NCBI GenBank assembly: GCA_021186555.1
Contig: JAJKFL010000003.1
Coordinates: 44,985,908 to 45,049,907 of the forward strand
Source of the DNA: Reticulitermes speratus
Lineage: Eukaryota; Arthropoda; Insecta; Blattodea; Rhinotermitidae
Length of the DNA: 64,000 nt
Direction: 5' to 3'
Every line of letters starts with the position of its first letter. The first letter of the stretch is position 1. Below the pieces are notes generated by a model. That model was not told the origin of the DNA and did no database searches. It saw only the letters and a list, made by a program, of their open reading frames with translations. The translations under genes and the position numbers were made by a program. Positions 33,161 through 44,215 of this stretch are shown here, piece after piece.

Positions 33161-33370
33161 TCCTAACGCCCCCCCCCCTCCCCCCGCCTCGATAATTGGT
33201 TAGCAAGGGTACTTTCAGAGTTCGTGACAGAGTTCCAGTAAGAATTGTGTCGTTTACAATCAAGAACGGAGTCTAGTCCGAAAGAACCCACAAATATTTT
33301 AGTATGCCTGTTTTGTACGTTTGGGGGGCCCTGACACAAGGCCCTCCGCACCTAGGGACGTCTTGTCTAC
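33160..33370. mobile_element. Possible transposon remnant with poly(C)
   Basis: A C run at 33169-33185 and, 120 bp later, ggggggccctgacacaaggc. GC-rich edges like these occur at some hAT-type elements (compare 43925). Only tentative. Confidence 0.2.
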
Positions 33371-34040
33371 GGCACTGTATGTGAATTATCATGACGTTCG
33401 TGTAGAGTGACTGAGGATAATCTCAGCCCGGACAGTGAATGTTCCGGTTGGCACTGATTCCGGATACGTTCATAATTCATCACGGGGCATGTAATGACGG
33501 TTTCCTGGCTCAGAATCCAAACGTTACTTCCAACGTATGAAGCCAGTACACTGAGATGCAGCTCCTGGCATTCTAATACTGGCATTTCTTCACCAGGAGT
33601 AATGCTAACTATTATGACGACATTAAATGTTGTTTATATTACACGGTATTTACCATCATTAATTTCGAATTAATCACTTAAGTAGCTTTAGGAACGACGC
33701 CTTTAGGCGCTAGGATTTCAACTTTATATTACATAATTGAGCTGTAAAAAAAAAAGACATCACACGGAGTGTCGCGATCACGTGATCAGCACTTATGTTT
33801 TATATTCCGGAATTCTCGGGTACAAATCTTATCCTAGAAACTGGGTATCGTGACTGAGGCTTTCGTGTCTCTTCTCAGTCCTTCTAGTCACATTCAGAGA
33901 TAGTATTTCAAATTAGACTGCAACTACCTCCTTCCATATATCTTTCCATATTATTATTCACTGAATATTCAATATTTGACGCTGCATATAAGTCGTTAAA
34001 TAAAAAGTGAATAAATAAATAAACAAATAGGTAATAGGCC
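33371..34040. other. Unannotated sequence
   Basis: Nothing recognised. Confidence 0.4.
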
Positions 34041-34044
34041 AAGT

Positions 34045-34315
34045 TGTCTCTGTGGTTTATTGAACAACGCGCCTTGGGGACATCGTGGGAAGCAGAGACG
34101 TAATTCCGCACATTCTTAGCCTCAGCATTAGTTGAAGGTGAATGGCCAGTTTCATGTCTAGGCCACTTTATATCCCGGTAAACATTAAGCACCAAGCTCA
34201 ATGGGCTCCAGAGCCCTTCTGGACGTTTAAAAGAAGAATAAATCCTCTTGCTGTTGAAGGAATTTAACCTCAATTCACGGTCGTTTAGCCGTAGTCTAGT
34301 CAAATGCATAAGCAA
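34045..34315 (-). mobile_element. SINE-B (degenerate)
   Basis: Minus-strand order: degenerate head near 34310 (gactagactacggc), then gaggttaaattcc, and toward the 3' end cacattcttagcctcagc. The B box is destroyed. Confidence 0.5.
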
Positions 34316-34605
34316 TGTCATGTTAACATTTCCGTGTTATGAAGTTCGGTGTAATTTCCGTGTTCAGTCTAAGTGTGCTAAAGACTGCCACCGCCACCAG
34401 CAGGTATTTCCCTATGTATAATATTATTGAAAGGTTTTGCGTTTTCGCTGAACGTTACGGAGAGTTTCCCTCCTTCCTCCTCAGCATTCACAGTAAACTA
34501 AAAGCTGGAGCAGTGTCAGTTTACAAACAAACACTGATTGCAGGTTATACCTTCTAAATTGAAACAAGTCCAATAACTTAAATAAACCTTCCCGTGTTGT
34601 AGTGC
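34316..34605. other. Unannotated sequence
   Basis: A 72-codon plus-strand frame (34339-34557) lacks further support. Confidence 0.4.
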
Positions 34606-34609
34606 TACT

Positions 34610-34809
34610 TAGTGGCCGGCAAAACAGAAATGTGCTGTGAGCCGGGCGTCGTCACTCACGTCGGCTACCAAATCAGCACACTTCAGTCCATCACACCACG
34701 TGAAGAATTGGGCCTGTTTAAGGGAAAATTTCATGAAGACCCACCCGAAGTGGCATGTCGACACATTTTGGGATCGCGACAAATAATTTAGGAACCCCTG
34801 TTCTAGACG
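34610..34809 (-). mobile_element. hAT-like terminal fragment
   Basis: On the minus strand the edge reads tagaacaggggttcctaaat, then gtcgcgatcccaaaatgtg. The caggggttcc start and the tcgcgatccc follow-up are typical of hAT termini in animals. The internal side merges into unassigned DNA near 34610. Confidence 0.5.
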
Positions 34810-35170
34810 GTAATGTTCTGGGGGTTCCGCATGAACAAAGGTCCCAATAAATCATAACCGGTTCTTCCTTGGAGTGCAGTCAGAAGCTCAACATAGGACT
34901 TGCAGCTACATGTGAGGCCATTAACCTATAAAAATGACAATCATAGCATTTAAATTTTTGTAATTGTTTTATATAAATAAATAACGCACTGATGTGGCAT
35001 TAAATTTTGTTCTATAAATAATTACGTACAGACGCTGAAATGTCTGGTCCGGCGATGGTGCTGTTTGTTTGTACTGCCGTTTAGGACCTCACGCTTATGG
35101 AGGTCGTAGGATTGTAAAACGTCGTGTTATGTGCTATAGGCTACCGTATAGGTAGAAGGTAAAGTTGTCC
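34810..35170. other. Unannotated sequence
   Basis: Nothing recognised. Confidence 0.4.
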
Positions 35171-35174
35171 TGCC

Positions 35175-35550
35175 CTTAATCAAGCACCGCGACATATTCC
35201 TGTGTTTAATTAATTACCACTCCAGCAAGAATCCCTATTCTTAATCAAGCACCATGCCATCAAGTTGTATCCAGGTGTTTAATTATCATGCAATAAAGAC
35301 GTATTCCTGTACTTAGTTAAGTAGCACGCTTTGAAGAAGGCATTTCTATACTTAAGCAAATGCCACGCCATGGAATTTAATTCCTATACTTAATCAAGTC
35401 CTCGACCTGAAACGGGAAGCTGGAGTAGGTAGAAGAGGACGACTAAAAAAAATACTTAATCAAGTACCACTCCTTGAAACGTATCCGTATGGATAATTAA
35501 GTACTAAACCATGAACACAAATTTCTAAAATTATTTAATTAAGTAACACG
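35175..35550 (+). repeat. Degenerate tandem array, ~38-bp unit, about ten copies
   Basis: Units begin cttaatcaagtaccacgcc or a variant at 35175, 35204, 35240, 35277, 35312, 35351, 35389, 35455, 35493 and 35534. Most end tattcctata-like. Spacing is 29-41 bp except for 66 bp at 35389-35455, where about 28 bp of foreign DNA interrupts. Alternate units are trimmed. Divergence shows an old array. Confidence 0.75.
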
Positions 35551-35560
35551 CCATGTACAT

Positions 35561-35932
35561 GGTCGCCCTCGGTGGACTAGTGGTCACTGGACCCAAGGTT
35601 CGCGGGTTCGATCCCGACCGAGGGCGATGGATTTTTAAGGGTGATAAAAATCCGGAGCTCCACTTCCTTCGGAGGGGAAGTAAAGCCGTCGGTCCCATGT
35701 CGTAGATTTACGGCATGTAAAAGAACCTTACGGGCATGAATAGAACTAGTATTGCTCGTAAGCAAAATTCAGCGGCCATTTCTCACCCAAGTCTCCTGAC
35801 TGCCTGCCAGATGGCTCTGGCAGTCACATCAGGATTGTGTAGAACTTGTGCGGTCAACGCACATGACCATAGAAACCTTCGAAAGGAGGCCCCTATGCTC
35901 CGCGTTGGAGCGACAGGGACAAACAACAACAA
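35561..35932 (+). mobile_element. SINE-E with 10-bp target-site duplication
   Basis: A 372-bp element with a tRNA-like head that still folds: gccctcggt (35565) pairs with accgagggc (35618-35626). The A box is tggactagtggtcactgg and the B box gcgggttcgatcccg. It ends in a short caa-repeat tail. The flanks ccatgtacat (35551-35560) and ccatgtatat (35933-35942) differ at one base. It is inserted at the right edge of the ~38-bp array. The only full copy here. Confidence 0.85.
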
Positions 35933-35942
35933 CCATGTATAT

Positions 35943-36660
35943 GCATCGCTAAGGCGGGTGTGACCTAAGAAACGGAACCATCTGGATATCTGCCCGGAAG
36001 TTTTGAAGGAAATTAAGATCAGCCCTCAAGAATATTGGCATCTTGGGTATCTGTCGAATGCAAGGCAGAATCCTTACATCCTCAGTCAGACACAGGTACA
36101 TCCTGGGTAAGCCCCGGGCCCAGTCTGTTTGCGGTGGTCGAGAAACATTCCTACCTCATCCGGGAACCAAATTGAAATGAAGGAGATCTGGACCACCAGC
36201 AGAGTGCTGGTGTATGACCGATTACATTATTTGAATATTTAGCATCCGTGGAAGCATGCGTAATATTGGCAGTAGTCTCGGTGTACATTACTCATAGTTA
36301 TCCTTAGGAATCATTTTGGCAACCTAAGCACATCTATCCGTTCGTCTAGCCTTCCTCGCAGTCAGTCTCAGATATTAATATTAGGACAGAAAGTGATCGA
36401 TTTTCATGAAACTTGGTATTTAATAGTGAAACAACCTATCTTTGTACTTTTTAAACTGCCTGTCAGAAAGAATCGTGGTTTGGAATAATACTAGCTGCAT
36501 TCACAATGTTACTCAAAACTTAGAAGTTCTACTGGCGGACTGGATATGCTGCAGAATATTCTGATTTTAGAATGTTTTTTCTTCGTTGTTTTCGATAAAT
36601 CTAATTTTGTTCTGGTGATTAGAAAGAAATACGTCTAGAATTACAACGGGCCCGCCTCTT
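35943..36660. other. Unannotated sequence
   Basis: Nothing recognised, apart from gattttcatgaaacttgg near 36400, similar to the 14471 repeat. Confidence 0.4.
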
Positions 36661-36668
36661 TCGCCGGT

Positions 36669-36953
36669 TTGCGCCTTGGCGTTTCACTTATTGGCGGAAG
36701 AATTATGGTGCCAAACCTGGTGCATCGCGGTTTAGTTCCCTGGCTTGTTGGTCGTCACACTTGTTTAGCAGTACAAACATTCCGCATTTGCTCGCGTATC
36801 GATCTCAGTAAGTTGGACAAGGGAATGAGAATTGCTATGGTCGGGGTCAATTATGATATAAACGAATCGACGATTTATTCATCAAGAAACATGAAGAAAG
36901 GTCAGAAGAAGCGTCAAGGCCAGTGTCATGGCTCTGTAAAGGGAGGTGTGTAA
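36669..36953 (+). pseudogene. Possible pogo/Tigger-type transposase N-terminus
   Basis: The frame contains KLDKGMRIAMVGVNYDINES, then TIYS, resembling the helix-turn-helix that opens pogo/Tigger transposases. Past about 36890 the likeness shifts to another frame, so a frameshift is probable. The CENP-B-type second domain and DDE catalytic core are absent. Assignment is from memory of the motif and is moderate at best. Confidence 0.4.
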
Positions 36954-37510
36954 GGAGATGCGGAAGAAGGCAAAGCAATCGAAGATCATCTTTCTTATCA
37001 CAAAATCTTCCGTCTCTCCTTCCTCCATTCACTATACGGCTTCATATCACCGTGACAACTTTCAGCCGGGAAAACCATCATCGTTCCAGTAATAGCCAAC
37101 ACAAATGTGTTCATGATTATTAATGATTAATTTACAGATTATCATGTTTCATGTGTCTTTGGTTCCACTAACACCCCCCCCCCTCCCCGCCCATAAGGTC
37201 TTAAATTCGTGCGTCGCATTTTTACCTTGCGTGGGATTTTTGAAGAACGCAAGCACTGCGAAAGGCGACAGTTTACTGTTCATATTTTACGACGCTTAAA
37301 AACTTAATAGGCCTACGTGCTAAGAAATAGAAGCAATTCTTAATATTCCAGTACTTTGTTTATTTCCTTACGACTTCTAATAAATTCTGTTGTTTTAATA
37401 ACGTGTATGTGTTTGTCAGCATCAGTGCCATACTGCAAAGTACACAGGGCTTTAACATAAAGACAGAGAATGTTTTAACCCACTTGTCGAGCAAGTGTAT
37501 GCTGTTGCTG
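36954..37510. other. Unannotated; C run
   Basis: Nothing recognised except a poly(C) run at 37173-37183. Confidence 0.4.
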
Positions 37511-37514
37511 CTTC

Positions 37515-37565
37515 TCTTGTTATTGTTATCATTGTTGTTGTTGTTGATGTGGGTGCTGGTGGTGT
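37515..37565 (+). repeat. TTG-rich imperfect microsatellite
   Basis: Imperfect ttg/ttc units then gtggtg. Confidence 0.8.
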
Positions 37566-37884
37566 TGCAATAGGCGAATGTATCAGCGACACTAAAATAC
37601 CTTGTGTTAATTACTACTTTAAATACCTATTATATGTATATGTATATATATGTATGTATTAATTGATACAACATGCATCTTCTTTACCTTACTTTTGTAA
37701 TCATAAATTCTGTGCCTTTATGAATTAAAAAAATTATTGCGGTGTTGATAAGACCCAGCAGCAGCCCAATCATAATCCTGAATCAGTTTAATCCAGTTAT
37801 CTTCCTCACTTCCTATTTGTTTAGTTTCATATTAATATTTTCACCTGTCTATGACTATGTTTCTGAAATGATCTATTTTTTCAG
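37566..37884. other. Unannotated, likely intronic
   Basis: AT-rich, with a pyrimidine tract before the candidate acceptor at 37884. Confidence 0.35.
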
Positions 37885-37948
37885 GTTTTTGCCATATTCT
37901 GACCCCTACTATGCAGACGGACAGGAGGAACAACTGTACAGAGACCAG
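37885..37948 (+). CDS. Candidate internal coding exon, gene unknown
   Basis: The strongest exon-like signal here. The acceptor is atctattttttcag (ending 37884) and the donor is cag followed by gtaaaa (37949 on). The 64-nt interval is one base plus 21 complete codons, FLPYSDPYYADGQEEQLYRD plus Q, with a soluble acidic/tyrosine-rich composition unlike repeat-derived frames. An alternative frame is also open but less protein-like. It would begin after a phase-2 intron and end in phase 0. I recognise no family. Not near any repeat except a SINE-A 165 bp downstream. Confidence 0.42.
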
Positions 37949-38112
37949 GTAAAATTATTTTCGACATGTTGGCCCTTATTTTCAGATTAGATGTTTTTAA
38001 TTTTCTAAGGAAGGTGCAGAACTGTAGGATGGCGAAATACACCACAGTAGGTGCTCACAGTAACCAGTGCAATGAACATCATTGCATTTAGCGGGACCCA
38101 GTGTCTGAGAGG

Positions 38113-38380
38113 GCCGATCCCAGTGGCCGTGCGGTCTAAGGCGTGGGTCTTCGGCCGCTCGCTTACTAGGATCGTGGGTTCGAATCCCACCGGGGGCATG
38201 GATGTCTGTCTCTTGTGAGTGTTGTGTGATGTCAGGTAGAGGTCTCTGCGACGAGCTGGTCACTCGTCCAGAGGAGTCCTACCGACTGTGGTGTGCCTAA
38301 TGTGTGTGACCATGAAACCTCGACGAAACGAGGAGGCCCAGGCCCATATAGGGCTGTCGAGCCATACAAAAAAAAAAGAT
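38113..38380 (+). mobile_element. SINE-A with 11-bp target-site duplication
   Basis: The best-preserved copy: head gatcccagtggccgtgcggt, B box gggttcgaatccc, body gtctgtctcttgtgag, end gctgtcgagccatac with a 10-A tail. The string tgtctgagagg flanks it at 38102-38112 and 38381-38391. The minus-strand frame beginning MPPVGFEPT is a translation of the SINE head. Confidence 0.93.
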
Positions 38381-38391
38381 TGTCTGAGAGG

Positions 38392-39585
38392 TCTAACAAG
38401 GCCTGAGCTTTAGATCGCGATTTCACTGGAATCGGCGAATACGTTATTAGAACCAATTAACAGCTGTACGGAGACCTTATTCTATAGTTGATTAGTATGT
38501 TGAATTAAAATTAATTTTGCATTTTGTTTACTGTTTTAAATACTTTGATCAGTACCGAAGGATTTTCCTTAAATTGCATTGGCAGTTCTGAAATATATGG
38601 ACATTCTATAGAAATTTGTCCTGTGTAATTACAACTAGAAGGGCAGTAATTGTTTAAAGTCTCAGAATATTGGGAAGAAGAGGAGGAGAAAGGTGAGAAT
38701 CTAATGCTGTGTCAATACGTATATATAAGCAACGGATGGTTACGCTGTAAATTCACTTCTGCAAATATGAACCGTAGCATACTGATTGAAAGGAGAGGAA
38801 TCAAGTGGTATTCAGTGTTTTACGAAATTATGTGCTTTACAGGGTTTTATACTTGAGCTGTCTCTACTGGTGTTTTCGTTTCTCATATTTGAACAATAAA
38901 AAGGGATTTACTTCCTAGGTTTCTTTTTCCAGTTATTTGTTACAGCAAAGAACCTAAAATACACCCAGTTTGAATCATCTTGCGCCAACATTTTCGCAAC
39001 TCCAATTTGTTTCTCAATATTTACTTGTGAATATAAGCATCTTACACGTATTTTGCCTGTTTTGTGATTTTGAGGCTATTTTCAAGTGAATATACTTTAA
39101 AGCGCTCTGTCACTATGGTTTCATACTCAACGTCATTATTTATATTTAAGAGGCGTGTAAAACTACACACTTTTTTTCTCTTTAATTTCTGACACACTTT
39201 ACAAGATAAAATGTTCTCACATTCGCAAGCGTATGTGCGTAATATGCCCACAGGAATTTTAACTTTTTTTGCCTTGCCTGGAACAGAATCGTAAAAAGCA
39301 AATGTTTTTCTTAGTAGTCTTTTTCCATCTTGCAGTGTAGGAGGTGCGAAATGGCCAAATTAGTGCTCCAGAATTTAAGCCAATACGCTTTTATTTTTCG
39401 AGATTTTCCGTTTTCAGGCACCGTCTCCTGGCTCGTTACACGTGTACGTAATTTTACATCTTAATTCCAAATGGAAGTAACTTAAAGGTTGTGAGAGAGG
39501 AAAGGATGATAGTTGGTTGTTATTATACAGGATTGTTGAGGAAGTGTAGGAATACATACTGAATTTAGGTACAAAGATTCCAGGA
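38392..39585. other. Unannotated sequence
   Basis: Nothing recognised. Confidence 0.4.
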
Positions 39586-39589
39586 CAGT

Positions 39590-39700
39590 CCATGTGGGAT
39601 TTGTTGCATAAAAAGTGCCAGTTGGACAGATCTTTCCCTGAGTGGCCCGGTTATCCCTGTCAATTGTCATTCCACCAGTGTTCCATATTTATACTCATTC
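39590..39700 (+). mobile_element. SINE-C body fragment
   Basis: Plus-strand tccatgtgggatttgttgc, aaagtgccagttggacag and cctgtcaattgtcattccac follow the SINE-C order. Head and tail missing. Confidence 0.6.
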
Positions 39701-41128
39701 CTCTACCATTGACGCTAGATACTGACTGCGCCGCCAAATAACTCATCAAAAATACTGCTGGGACAGCGTCTCTGTCAAAGAGACATATTGCAAAATGCAG
39801 CCTCAATTGATATACTCCCTTTTGCTTCCAAACTAGCAGTTTTTACGTGTGTTGTGTGTTTCCCATGGTAATGCACTAAAGCATGGAATTAGACATCATG
39901 AAATGTGTTACACCCTCGTAAAAACGGCCGATAAAACAGTAAACCGCTATGTTTATTTCCACAACACGTTGATGATCATTATTTGTTTCTGAAAGGCTTT
40001 CAGTTGATGGCACAAACAATAAAATCACGTCACAAATCGCTGTATGTCGATCAAGTGCACACGCCCGTCCAGTTTCATTTGTTTATGGCAATTTCGTGCC
40101 GTATGTTGTGTTCCGGTCAAACCTCTTTTTCCTCCTTGTTTCTGTAAATTTACTGCCAGCATATTTGTCGCAACATATTTCGGTGGCATTTAAGAGGACG
40201 TCTTATGAATAATTCGCTCCTATTTTTTTCCTGTCAGTACTTCATTAGTATAAGCGGCGATATCTAGGAACAGAAATGTTGCTGGATCCTTATACCTGTT
40301 CGAAAGACTGTACCAATTTTGAGCCCAAAATGTGTTTAACAGTCTTGGCAAAAACTGGCTGCTAACTTACTTAAATAATTATATGGTTACTTCCATAGTT
40401 GTATAAAACAATTTTATTGGAATGTAACATGATAATAAATATTGTAACTGATTTATTATGTACATAATAGAGGCTTTTTGGCTATGTGTGTATGTTTTTT
40501 TTATGAAAGTTTGCTTCCACGCCCTTACACACGTGGCAGCTCAATGCTCGTGTCGTCTGAAAGATAAAGATATAACTTAATTCCCTTTTTTAATGGAGAA
40601 TGAAAGAAGAAGTAGATAGAGGTGTGAAGGGGAAAATAGATGAGGTGCGCAAGAGATGAAAGTATGAAAAATGAAAATACGTAAGAAATGACTTCATATT
40701 CAATTTCAATACGGGTTATTACCCTTAGTATCTTACATTGTTAAGAATGTAGCCTTGCATGATTGTGTCACCTCAAAATTCTATCAGTGTGGCGGAGGAA
40801 AAACATGTAAAGCCATTTTTTAAAAAGTCGACGCCAAATTTTAGGTAGGTTGAACACTTGCTTAAAAACCATTGTTACCGTTAACCAGTTCGACTTTAGC
40901 CGTTATTTGGTTAAATAAATTTCTTTCAAAATTTTAGATAATTAGTGTGGTAATGTCGAAAGGAATTTTCATTTTTGCACGCAGAAGAGATCAAGGACTA
41001 TTCTTCTTTAAATACGTGAAACGTCTGCGCGATTACTCCGAAAAATCATAAAAACGGCTTGGTCTCAAAGGGCTAAATTTTGAATGTTTAATAAGCCACT
41101 TGAATTCTTTCAACACTTTTGTGTTTAC

Positions 41129-41130
<2 letters not shown>
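39701..41130. other. Unannotated sequence
   Basis: About 1.4 kb without a recognised element. Confidence 0.4.

Positions 41131-41159
<29 letters not shown>
41131..41159 (+). repeat. (AT)n microsatellite
   Basis: About fourteen units. Confidence 0.95.
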
Positions 41160-41164
<5 letters not shown>

Positions 41165-41168
<4 letters not shown>

Positions 41169-41760
41169 ATCGTCCACTCTTAAGTAATATTATACTTTTC
41201 CGATCAGTAGGTTTATGTATTTCTCCCTTTACTATTACCTCCAATCTAAGTGAGGTCATGTTTTGAAATGTTCCGACTAGTGAGTTTTCGTATTTATCCC
41301 TTTAATATTGTACTCCAGTCTTAAGTGATGCCATCTTTTGGGATATTCCAACCAGTAGGTTTAAGCATTTATCCCCGTAACTTTTTTTTTTTTTGAAGGG
41401 CCCTCGCACCACAACCTTAAGGCTTTTTGTGCAACCCCAATGAAGATGACGAGCAGTTTTTTTTACCAATTTTTACAAGTAATGGAGCACCAGTGGAATG
41501 AAATCGACAGGGGAAAACCGACAACTCGGAGAAAAACCTGTCCCAGTGCCACTTTGTCCACCACAAATCTCACATGGACTTGACCTGGGACCGAATCCCG
41601 GGCCTCCATATTCCCGTAACATTGTCCTCTACTCTAAATGATGCTGTCTCTTAAGGTTTTTGCATTTCTCGCTTTTATATAACCTTCCAGGCTACGTTAT
41701 GCGATCTGTTAAGGAGTTCTGACAATTTCTCATTCACCTTACTCTTTCTTGTATGTCATC
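41165..41760 (+). repeat. Degenerate ~72-bp tandem array split by a SINE-C
   Basis: Units start near 41171, 41241 and 41314. After a SINE-C occupying 41382-41609 the pattern resumes at about 41615 and 41688. Once the SINE is removed spacing stays 70-73 bp. Recurring strings are cttaagtgatg-like, ccgactagtaggttt-like and atttctccctttac-like. So at least five units existed before the insertion. Confidence 0.75.
41382..41609 (-). mobile_element. SINE-C nested in tandem array
   Basis: Minus-strand element, poly(A) end at 41382-41394, body gtggcactgggacaggt reversed. The head is truncated just after the B box ggattcgg. Flanks atccccgtaac (41371-41381) and attcccgtaac (41610-41620) form an 11-bp duplication with one mismatch. 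Truncation of the head suggests incomplete reverse transcription. Confidence 0.85.
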
Positions 41761-42050
41761 TGCACAGTGAAAACATAGGCCTATTCATGAATTTAAAAAT
41801 AGTCCTGAGTACTAGTTTTTTGGCCATGTGTTCAAAGAAACTGCGATTGTACTTTCGACAATTCATCAGAGCGTGGACTTATATTTAGATTGTTATTTGT
41901 TCTATGTGGTTCTTCCGTTGGGCCTATCCTTCGCTTCAGGAGCTGTAAAACGTGTCAGATACTGTTTCAGAATTAGGGTCTCCTTATGCATCAAGTTCAA
42001 AGTTCTTATCTCGTACAAGTACAGAATAACAAAGACAACAAAATAATTCA
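41761..42050. other. Unannotated sequence
   Basis: A 72-codon plus-strand frame (41828-42046) has no support. Confidence 0.35.
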
Positions 42051-42057
42051 AAATTTG

Positions 42058-42135
42058 AAATTCACTTAACAACCAACAACTGCACTATTGGTTGGTTGTT
42101 AAGTGAATTTTAATACCATAATGCACGGTGAACAA
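42058..42135. mobile_element. Perfect 20-bp palindromic arms with PLE-like flank
   Basis: The arm 42058-42077 is the exact reverse complement of 42091-42110, around a 13-nt loop. Immediately to the right, aatgcacggtgaac matches, reversed, the ttcaccgtgcat string bordering the foldbacks at 1938 and 54142, so it may be the remnant of a third related foldback. Confidence 0.6.
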
Positions 42136-42189
42136 AAAGTAAAATTCAAAATTTGATTTTGTGTCTAAATAATCTTACAGTGTGAATTT

Positions 42190-42610
42190 CGAAACGATTT
42201 CGGGATAAGATGTGTTTAACTGACGGCAAGGCTGCCCTGTTCCCTCGCAAGGTCTGACCCACCACTCCTTTTCTATCTCGCTGACAGGAAGACGGTGAAT
42301 ATTCTCTTGTCAGAAGACAAAAGACTGTCTAATGTGTTGCTGTGGAGGGGAACTGCTGCTACTGTATGGGTTTTGACTTGAGATGGGTTCCAGATTTGTT
42401 TACGTTCAAACCCGGGTGGGCGGAAGAGGTTGCCAAGTTTAGACCCCTTCCCTTCGTCACACTACAGCATCCACCCTCATTCTCATGGAGGAAAGGGAAA
42501 TCTTGTGTGCAATGCACCCCAGGAGGGCAACGGTCTCGAATCCTAAACCCTGAGAGGGTGGTCTTTTCACAAACAAGCCAGAGCAGGGTGTTTCTTTCGT
42601 AGCAGGAAAT
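42190..42610 (+). other. GC-richer block with open frame of unknown status
   Basis: An 86-codon plus-strand frame (42342-42602) includes FDLRWVPDLFTFKPGWAEE. The DNA is richer in GC than the surroundings. No domain, splice border or repeat family is recognised. It could be a transposon internal fragment or an exon; I have no basis to choose. Confidence 0.2.
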
Positions 42611-42724
42611 ACTGGTTGCCCTGTTTGCAGTTCTTAAATATTTTGCGCTCTCCAGTGCAGTAATAAAATATAAGACATAAAGTATAATGAAGTAATCCGT
42701 CAGTCACAACAAAGCCTTTTTATT

Positions 42725-42800
42725 ATTTTCAGAAATTTGGTGTACTTTGCTACATGTTTCGGCCAACTTGGCCAGAAGCCCAAAGATTTTTAGGGGTATT
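42725..42800 (-). mobile_element. PLE-like terminus fragment
   Basis: On the minus strand ttctggccaagttggcc is followed by GAAAC and atgtagcaaag. Stem II (TGGCC with GGCC) is intact but the CTGA part is TTCT. Confidence 0.35.
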
Positions 42801-43200
42801 TAGTTTCAGGAAATTGCACTAAAATTAAATAACCTGAGGCATCTTTTTCTTCCACCGCGAGTTGGAAGACATTTAATCTAGTATTTCATTTAAAGACCCA
42901 GTTGGTACCGCGCACTAAACACGCTCTCTGTTATAACAACCAGTTAGTTTATGTTGTTATGAAAAAATGTGCCGTTTGTTGTGAGGTACATGAAAAACGC
43001 ATAAATGCACTCTATGGACAGAATGTAGATTTTCTGAACGTTAAACCTGGTGTTACATAAAGTAAACGCTGGCGTTTAAAAGTTTAATTTATGAATTAAA
43101 GTTTCAAATTTTTTCCGGGTTCAATTTTTTTTTATTTCACTCACTACAAGCCCAGCACCTTATTGTAAGTTTATGAGGTTTGTGTTTAATTGGACATTAT
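42801..43200. other. Unannotated sequence
   Basis: Nothing recognised. Confidence 0.4.
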
Positions 43201-43204
43201 GCAA

Positions 43205-43450
43205 TAAAGATGTATGGGAGAGTGGAGATGCAGCTCCATATAGCATATTTTTAGTCTCGGTCCTGTATTGAGGTGTGTGTTGAGTTTCCAAGCCCGGCCA
43301 TTTTCCGTTTTATAAGAGGCTGATTGGACCCTCAGAGTCGACCTGGCCGTTGAAGCCAAGAGAAGAACCCTGCCTAGCCAGCCGAGAATATAACCTCGAA
43401 CTTCAGCTGCTACCTAGGCACTATAATGACTGAGCTATCCGAACTAAGCA
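43205..43450 (-). mobile_element. SINE-B (degenerate)
   Basis: Minus-strand head near 43443 (ggatagctcagtcattatag) and degenerate B box, then reversed tttataagaggctgattgga. Confidence 0.6.
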
Positions 43451-43920
43451 ATTTCTCACCGTATAGAAAATTTTACCTCTTAAATCAATGAACCATAATT
43501 TCGATATCGTTTTGTATTTGGGGAGTAGAATTACACTTTTACACATCGGATCTCATTTTCCTTTTGACAATTATCCACTGTCCCCATACACCCGCTTTGT
43601 GTTTTTCCTTTTCCTTTCATTTAATAATTTATTGTAATTTCTACAATACATGAGGCTTTTATTGTACTTTATGTAATTTCTACAATACATGAAGCTCAAA
43701 TTCCACTTTATTACTTTTCCCAAAATGTGCTAAGAATACAAAAATTACTGCGTGATGTAACACGCGGAACTTATTAACAATGGATTGGACGACAGGGGGA
43801 TTGATTGTGGGTAGGAATAAGGGATTTTTCTCTTCACCACTCTGTCGATGCGAATTCTCGGACCCGTCCGGCCTTTTGTTCACTGTGTTAACGGCGTTCT
43901 TTTCTAGTGGTAAAGGGGCC
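43451..43920. other. Unannotated sequence
   Basis: Contains a direct duplication of taatttctacaatacatgag (43635 and 43676 region). Confidence 0.4.
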
Positions 43921-43924
43921 ACAA

Positions 43925-44215
43925 ACCAGGGCCGCCGAAAGCGAGTTCAGGACCCGGTGAAAAAATTTTTTCGGGTCCCCCAGCAAGGGCGGACCGGCTA
44001 CACATCTTTACACTAAATCGGAAAGACTGACTCTCAGTTGCAGAGTGACTTGGGCCTGGCATGAAAGGGTTAATTTGTTCAATCGACAAATAATAACACT
44101 ACCGAAGAAGACAAAAACATATGCAAAGCAATGGGGTTCCGGGCCCCTTTCCGGACTGCCGGGCCCCGGTAATTTGTACCGCCCCCTCCCCCCTCTTGAC
44201 GACACGGCCATTCAC
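43925..44215. mobile_element. Possible hAT-like non-autonomous element
   Basis: GC-rich edges: accagggccgccgaaagcg at 43927 and ccctcttgacgacacggcc at about 44190-44209, with gggtcccccagcaagggcgg and gggccccggtaatttgtacc inside. The edges are roughly reverse complementary. Short frames on both strands are composition artefacts. Confidence 0.3.

Noticed and set aside
33908..34321. 137-codon minus-strand frame
   Set aside because: Runs through a degenerate SINE-B; no independent support.
35175..35550. CRISPR-like array
   Set aside because: Unit spacing varies, the units diverge and there are no unique spacers of constant length.
38005..38199. Protein-like frame starting MPPVGFEPT and similar frames at 17311 and 50414
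   Set aside because: They are translations of the SINE-A head in antisense. The same peptide reappears wherever the SINE does.
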